From positions 17,516 to 81,515 of the forward strand of contig JAGXIO010000081.1 of NCBI GenBank assembly GCA_024635555.1: a DNA stretch of 64,000 nt. Reading direction: 5' to 3'. The notes under the pieces are model-generated. The model was not told where the DNA came from. It made no database searches and saw only the letters and a program-made list of their open reading frames with translations. The position numbers and the translations under genes were made by a program. Positions 60,621-64,000 of the stretch are shown here, one piece after another. This stretch comes from Saccharicrinis sp. (GTDB lineage Bacteria > Bacteroidota > Bacteroidia > Bacteroidales > Marinilabiliaceae). Each line of letters opens with the position of its first letter. Positions within the stretch are counted from its first letter, which is position 1.

Positions 60621-60858
60621 CAGTTGGAGTGAAACGACATCCCGTCACCTTAATTTCATTTATTCTTTGACGGGAAATCAGTTAGTAGTTTGGAGTGAAA
60701 CAGCCTGTCCCGAACTCGATTCGGGAACATCCCGTCACATTAATCAAGTTTATTTTTTGACGGGAAATCAGTGATCAGTAATCAGTTGGAGTGAAACAGC
60801 CTGTCCCGAAGTCGATTCGGGAACATCCCGTCACATTAATCTTGCTTATTTTTGACAG
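60621..60858. repeat. Three consecutive copies of the modular hairpin repeat
   Basis: Copies at ~60621-60679 (lacks inner TCCCGAACTCGATTCGGGA hairpin), ~60689-60771 and ~60783-60858. Confidence 0.88.
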
Positions 60859-60949
60859 AAAAACGGCATATCCAATAATCCCTGCTGAGACAGGCAGGTA
60901 ACAGGGGTGAGTTGCGTAACAAACTTACCCTGGAAGGGTAAAACATGAA

Positions 60950-60972
60950 TAACCCCGGGTTTAAACCCGGGG
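60950..60972. repeat. REP-like hairpin CCCCGGGTTTAAACCCGGGG
   Basis: Perfect palindrome read directly (approximate coordinates). Confidence 0.8.
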
Positions 60973-61041
60973 AAATAAGGTCATGCAAATCCGACGCATC
61001 ACAGTTCTCGTTATATATGTACAACAACTTTGCGTCGGAAC

Positions 61042-61478
61042 ATGGCACATAACATCGAGATTCAATCAGAGAGGTTTGAGGTTCAATTAATGAGATACAA
61101 GAATCGATAAACGATGTTCACGAGTCAATTAATGAGGTACAAGAATCGATAAACGAGGTTCACGATTCAATTATTGAGGTACGAGAGTCAATTATTGAGG
61201 TTCACGATTCAATCAGAGAGGTTCGCGAATCAATTATTGAGGTTCAAGAATCGATAAACGAGGTTCACGAGTCAATTAATGAGGTACGAGAATCGATAAA
61301 CGAGGTTCACGAGTCAAACAATGAGGTTCGAGAATCGATTAATAAGGTTCGCGAATCAATAAACGAGGTTCAAGTGCTTTTTTTCGCCTCTGCAGAGTGT
61401 TTTGTGAGGCCGGGAGCTGCTTTGAAATGTTATTGCGAAGTATTTGAAGGTGTTAAACACACTTCGGAACCACTATAG
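61042..61478 (+). pseudogene. Heptad-repeat (coiled-coil) reading frame, apparently frameshifted near its 5' end
   Basis: ATG at 61042 reads MAHNIEIQSERFEVQ...; a 14-nt partial unit (61078-61091) shifts frame; then 13 units of 21 nt (61092-61364) encode E(V/I)(H/Q/R)(E/D)SI(N/I/R), followed by ...VLFFASAECFVRPGAALKCYCEVFEGVKHTSEPL* ending at 61478. Confidence 0.55.
61092..61364. repeat. 21-bp tandem repeat array, 13 full units
   Basis: Units such as gaggttcacgagtcaattaat and gaggtacaagaatcgataaac counted directly. Confidence 0.97.
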
Positions 61479-61626
61479 AGCCGTCCAACTCATTTTTTTT
61501 GTTAAACATTCGTTACATTTGGCACATTGCATCATGTAACTATTTAACTTTTAGAGGTAGATAGTTAGTTGCATAATTTCAATTATAAAGTTTCTCAACA
61601 ATCATAAATTTCATAATAATACTAAG

Positions 61627-61742
61627 TTGGGCTAAAGCCCAATGGGAACTCAATGAAGTACCCCGGGATAAATCCCGGGGCTAGTGAGGGATGTTCAAAA
61701 TAAAGCACCTTTTTATAATTAGGCACGGCCTTCATGCCGTGC
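61627..61742. repeat. REP-like hairpin cluster
   Basis: TTGGGCTAAAGCCCAA (61627-61642), CCCCGGGATAAATCCCGGGG (61661-61680), GCACGGCcttcatGCCGTGC (61723-61742). Confidence 0.85.
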
Positions 61743-61944
61743 AACATTACGTAGCATAAATCGGTTTCCTGCCCGACGCAGGCGGGTAACCGAAACATAA
61801 ATTTCGGGTATCTCTTTTATTGATTAAGGTTTTTTGTAAGCAATTACAATTAACTATATATCTTTGAAATCTTATAACTGGAACTAATGGAGCCACACGA
61901 AGTGCGCCCATTAATTCGACATACAAAAAAAACATAAACACTAT

Positions 61945-63705
61945 ATGCATAACGTAAAAGAAGCAGCCAATTTTATTTGGGCAATTGCTGACTTATTAAG
62001 AGGAGATTACAAACAAAGCGACTACGGTAAAGTGATACTACCATTAACCGTTTTAAGGCGATTAGATTGCGTATTGAAAAAGACCAAACCTGATGTGCTC
62101 AAAAAGTTTACTCAGGTAGAATCAATGAACATCCAGAATATTGATCCTATCTTAAATAAGGTTGCAGGTTACAATTTTAATAACCGTAGTCTTTACGATT
62201 TCGATAAATTAGTTGCCGATCCAAATGACATAGCATCCAACTTACGGAACTATATCAACGGTTTTTCTGAAGAGGCAAGAGAAATAATTGAACAGTTTGA
62301 TTTTGATAATCAGATTACCAAACTGGACGACAATAACCTTTTGTTTATGGTGTTGAAACGTTTTCAGGAAGTGGACTTACACCCCGAGACGGTTTCATCT
62401 ATGGAGATGGGCTATATGTTTGAAGAGTTGATTCGTAAGTTTTCGGAAATATCCAACGAGACCGCAGGGGAACACTTTACGCCACGTGAGGTAATCCGTT
62501 TAATGGTGAATGTGCTGTTTATGAACGATCGCGAAATACTTACACGAAAAGGCATTGTTAAAACCATATTTGATTGCTGTAGTGGCACGGGTGGTATGTT
62601 ATCTGTGGCCGAAGAATACCTACACGAATTAAATCCTGATGCTCGACTAGAGGTGTTTGGACAGGAACTGAATCCGGAATCATATGCTATATGTAAATCG
62701 GATATGTTAATCAAAGGCCAGAACCCTGCCAATATTGCCAAAGGTAACAGTTTAATCAATAAAGATGTGGATAAGCAAAAGGGTGACCAGTTTGTAAACC
62801 ACAAATTTGATTACCTGATTACCAACCCTCCTTTTGGGGTAAAGTGGCAGAAGGTTGCTAAAGCAGTTGAAGAGGAACACAACGAATTGGGACATGGTGG
62901 ACGTTTTGGCGCAGGACTTCCAGCCAAAAGTGATGGTTCATTCCTATTTTTGATGAACCTGATGAGCAAAATGAAACCCGAAGGTTCGCGTTTGGCCATT
63001 GTTTTTAATGGTTCACCCCTATTCTCCGGCTCACCAAGTGCAAATAAAAATGAATCTTCAATACGCCAATGGATTATCGAAAATGACCTATTGGAAGCGG
63101 TTATCGCATTGCCCAACCAATTATTCTACAATACAGGCATCAGTACTTATATATGGATTATCAGCAATAAGAAACCTATTGAACGCCAAGGTAAGGTCCA
63201 GCTGATTAATGCGGTTGAATTCTTTAAGAAAATGAGCAAATCGTTGGGTGACAAACGAAACGAACTAAGCGAGGAGCACATCAAAAACATTACCCAAATA
63301 TATGGTGATTTTGCAGCGGGTGATTACTGCAAGATTTTTAACAATAGCGATTTTGGCTATTCTAAGGTAACGGTTGAACGACCATTAATGAAAGATGGTA
63401 AAATTGTTGGCGATAAAAATGGTAATCCTAAACCGGATCCTGCCTTGCGCGATACCGAGAATATACCACTCAAAGAAGATATTGAAGCCTACATAAAACG
63501 TGAAGTACTGCCACATGTGCCCAAGCTGCCCAACGGCAAGGCAGGTGCATGGGTGGATGAAAAGAAAACCAATGTGGGCTATGAAATCAACTTTACCAAG
63601 TATTTCTACCAGTACAAGCCATTACGCTCCTTGGATGAAATACGTGCCGATATTATGGCGCTGGAATCGGAAACGGAAGGTTTAATTAAAAAGGTGATTA
63701 ATTAG
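61945..63705 (+). CDS. hsdM: Type I restriction-modification system DNA methyltransferase subunit
   Basis: FIWAIADLLRGDYKQSDYGKVILPLTVLRRLD, FDCCSGTGGMLSVAEEYL, FDYLITNPPFGVKW (NPPF). Confidence 0.96.
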   Translation: MHNVKEAANFIWAIADLLRGDYKQSDYGKVILPLTVLRRLDCVLKKTKPDVLKKFTQVESMNIQNIDPILNKVAGYNFNNRSLYDFDKLVADPNDIASNLRNYINGFSEEAREIIEQFDFDNQITKLDDNNLLFMVLKRFQEVDLHPETVSSMEMGYMFEELIRKFSEISNETAGEHFTPREVIRLMVNVLFMNDREILTRKGIVKTIFDCCSGTGGMLSVAEEYLHELNPDARLEVFGQELNPESYAICKSDMLIKGQNPANIAKGNSLINKDVDKQKGDQFVNHKFDYLITNPPFGVKWQKVAKAVEEEHNELGHGGRFGAGLPAKSDGSFLFLMNLMSKMKPEGSRLAIVFNGSPLFSGSPSANKNESSIRQWIIENDLLEAVIALPNQLFYNTGISTYIWIISNKKPIERQGKVQLINAVEFFKKMSKSLGDKRNELSEEHIKNITQIYGDFAAGDYCKIFNNSDFGYSKVTVERPLMKDGKIVGDKNGNPKPDPALRDTENIPLKEDIEAYIKREVLPHVPKLPNGKAGAWVDEKKTNVGYEINFTKYFYQYKPLRSLDEIRADIMALESETEGLIKKVIN

Positions 63706-63733
63706 AGCGACACGGAAAAAAAATAATAGAAAG

Positions 63734-63880
63734 ATGGATTATCTCATTTTAGTTTATACATTTGCATTGGTTTGTGTTAACAAAGTTAACAACAGTACAG
63801 ATAATTCGTCGAATTTTAAGATAATATACCTCTCAGGCTTGCCATTGGCAGCACACTTGGGGGGTTTTTTCATTTTATAG
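63734..63880 (+). CDS. Possible 48-aa small membrane-type ORF between hsdM and Abi-like gene
   Basis: MDYLILVYTFALVCVNKVNNSTDNSSNFKIIYLSGLPLAAHLGGFFIL*; short, unsupported by family. Confidence 0.25.
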   Translation: MDYLILVYTFALVCVNKVNNSTDNSSNFKIIYLSGLPLAAHLGGFFIL

Positions 63881-63888
63881 CTTGAACG

Positions 63889-64000
63889 ATGAAGTACAAA
63901 AAACTACCCCTTTCTTTTCAACAACAAGTTAATCTTCTGAAAAACCGAGGACTCAGCATACCTGATGAGCCAAGAGCCATTCAATACCTAAGTAATATTA
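63889..64000 (+). CDS. Abi family (Abi_2-like) protein, N-terminus only (runs off the window)
   Basis: MKYKKLPLSFQQQVNLLKNRGLSIPDEPRAIQYLSNI... matches the PLSFxxQxxLLxxRGLxIxDExxAxxYLxxI start of Abi_2 proteins. Confidence 0.72.
   Translation, partial: MKYKKLPLSFQQQVNLLKNRGLSIPDEPRAIQYLSNI

Noticed and set aside
61042-61378. CRISPR array or iteron-like origin
   Set aside because: Units are contiguous 21-mers with no spacers and in a single open coding frame; a coiled-coil coding array explains them better, and no cas or rep gene is present.

Overview
The window is a contiguous Bacteroidota-type chromosomal segment (dense coding, AT-rich intergenic spacers, gene families and Bat/heme/PSP-like neighbourhoods typical of that phylum). 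Most of it is ordinary housekeeping: plsC, sfsA, a heme block (hemN-hemG-hemH), folP-cdaA, a Bat/MoxR operon, gcvT, serC, a serA-like gene, fumC, a Gre factor, purC and a tRNA-Ser. Accessory or unusual material: (1) a tightly coupled operon at 26.3-36.0 kb with a convergent FAD oxidoreductase, carrying DarA/DarB-like dialkylresorcinol enzymes, an ACP, an intact KS, a KS-like protein that has lost its catalytic residues (CLF-like), a BtrH-like protein, an ABC-2 exporter and a secreted hydrolase. It resembles the lipid half of a flexirubin cluster but has no aryl-starter or polyene-reducing genes in view. (2) An IS200-like/RAYT HuH transposase bracketed by two ~206-bp direct copies of a multi-hairpin repeat. 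(3) A repeat-rich, gene-poor stretch at 60.6-61.9 kb just upstream of a type I RM hsdM and a partial Abi-like gene. It contains modular hairpin repeats and a 21-bp tandem array that encodes an ideal coiled-coil heptad EV(H/Q/R)(E/D)SIN with mostly synonymous variation, but is cut off from its ATG by a 14-nt partial unit. (4) A ~355-bp MITE-like element with TGTCCGGT termini. (5) A degenerate duplicate of the tRNA-Ser 3' end plus terminator. All family names come from reading motifs by eye; no database search was run.
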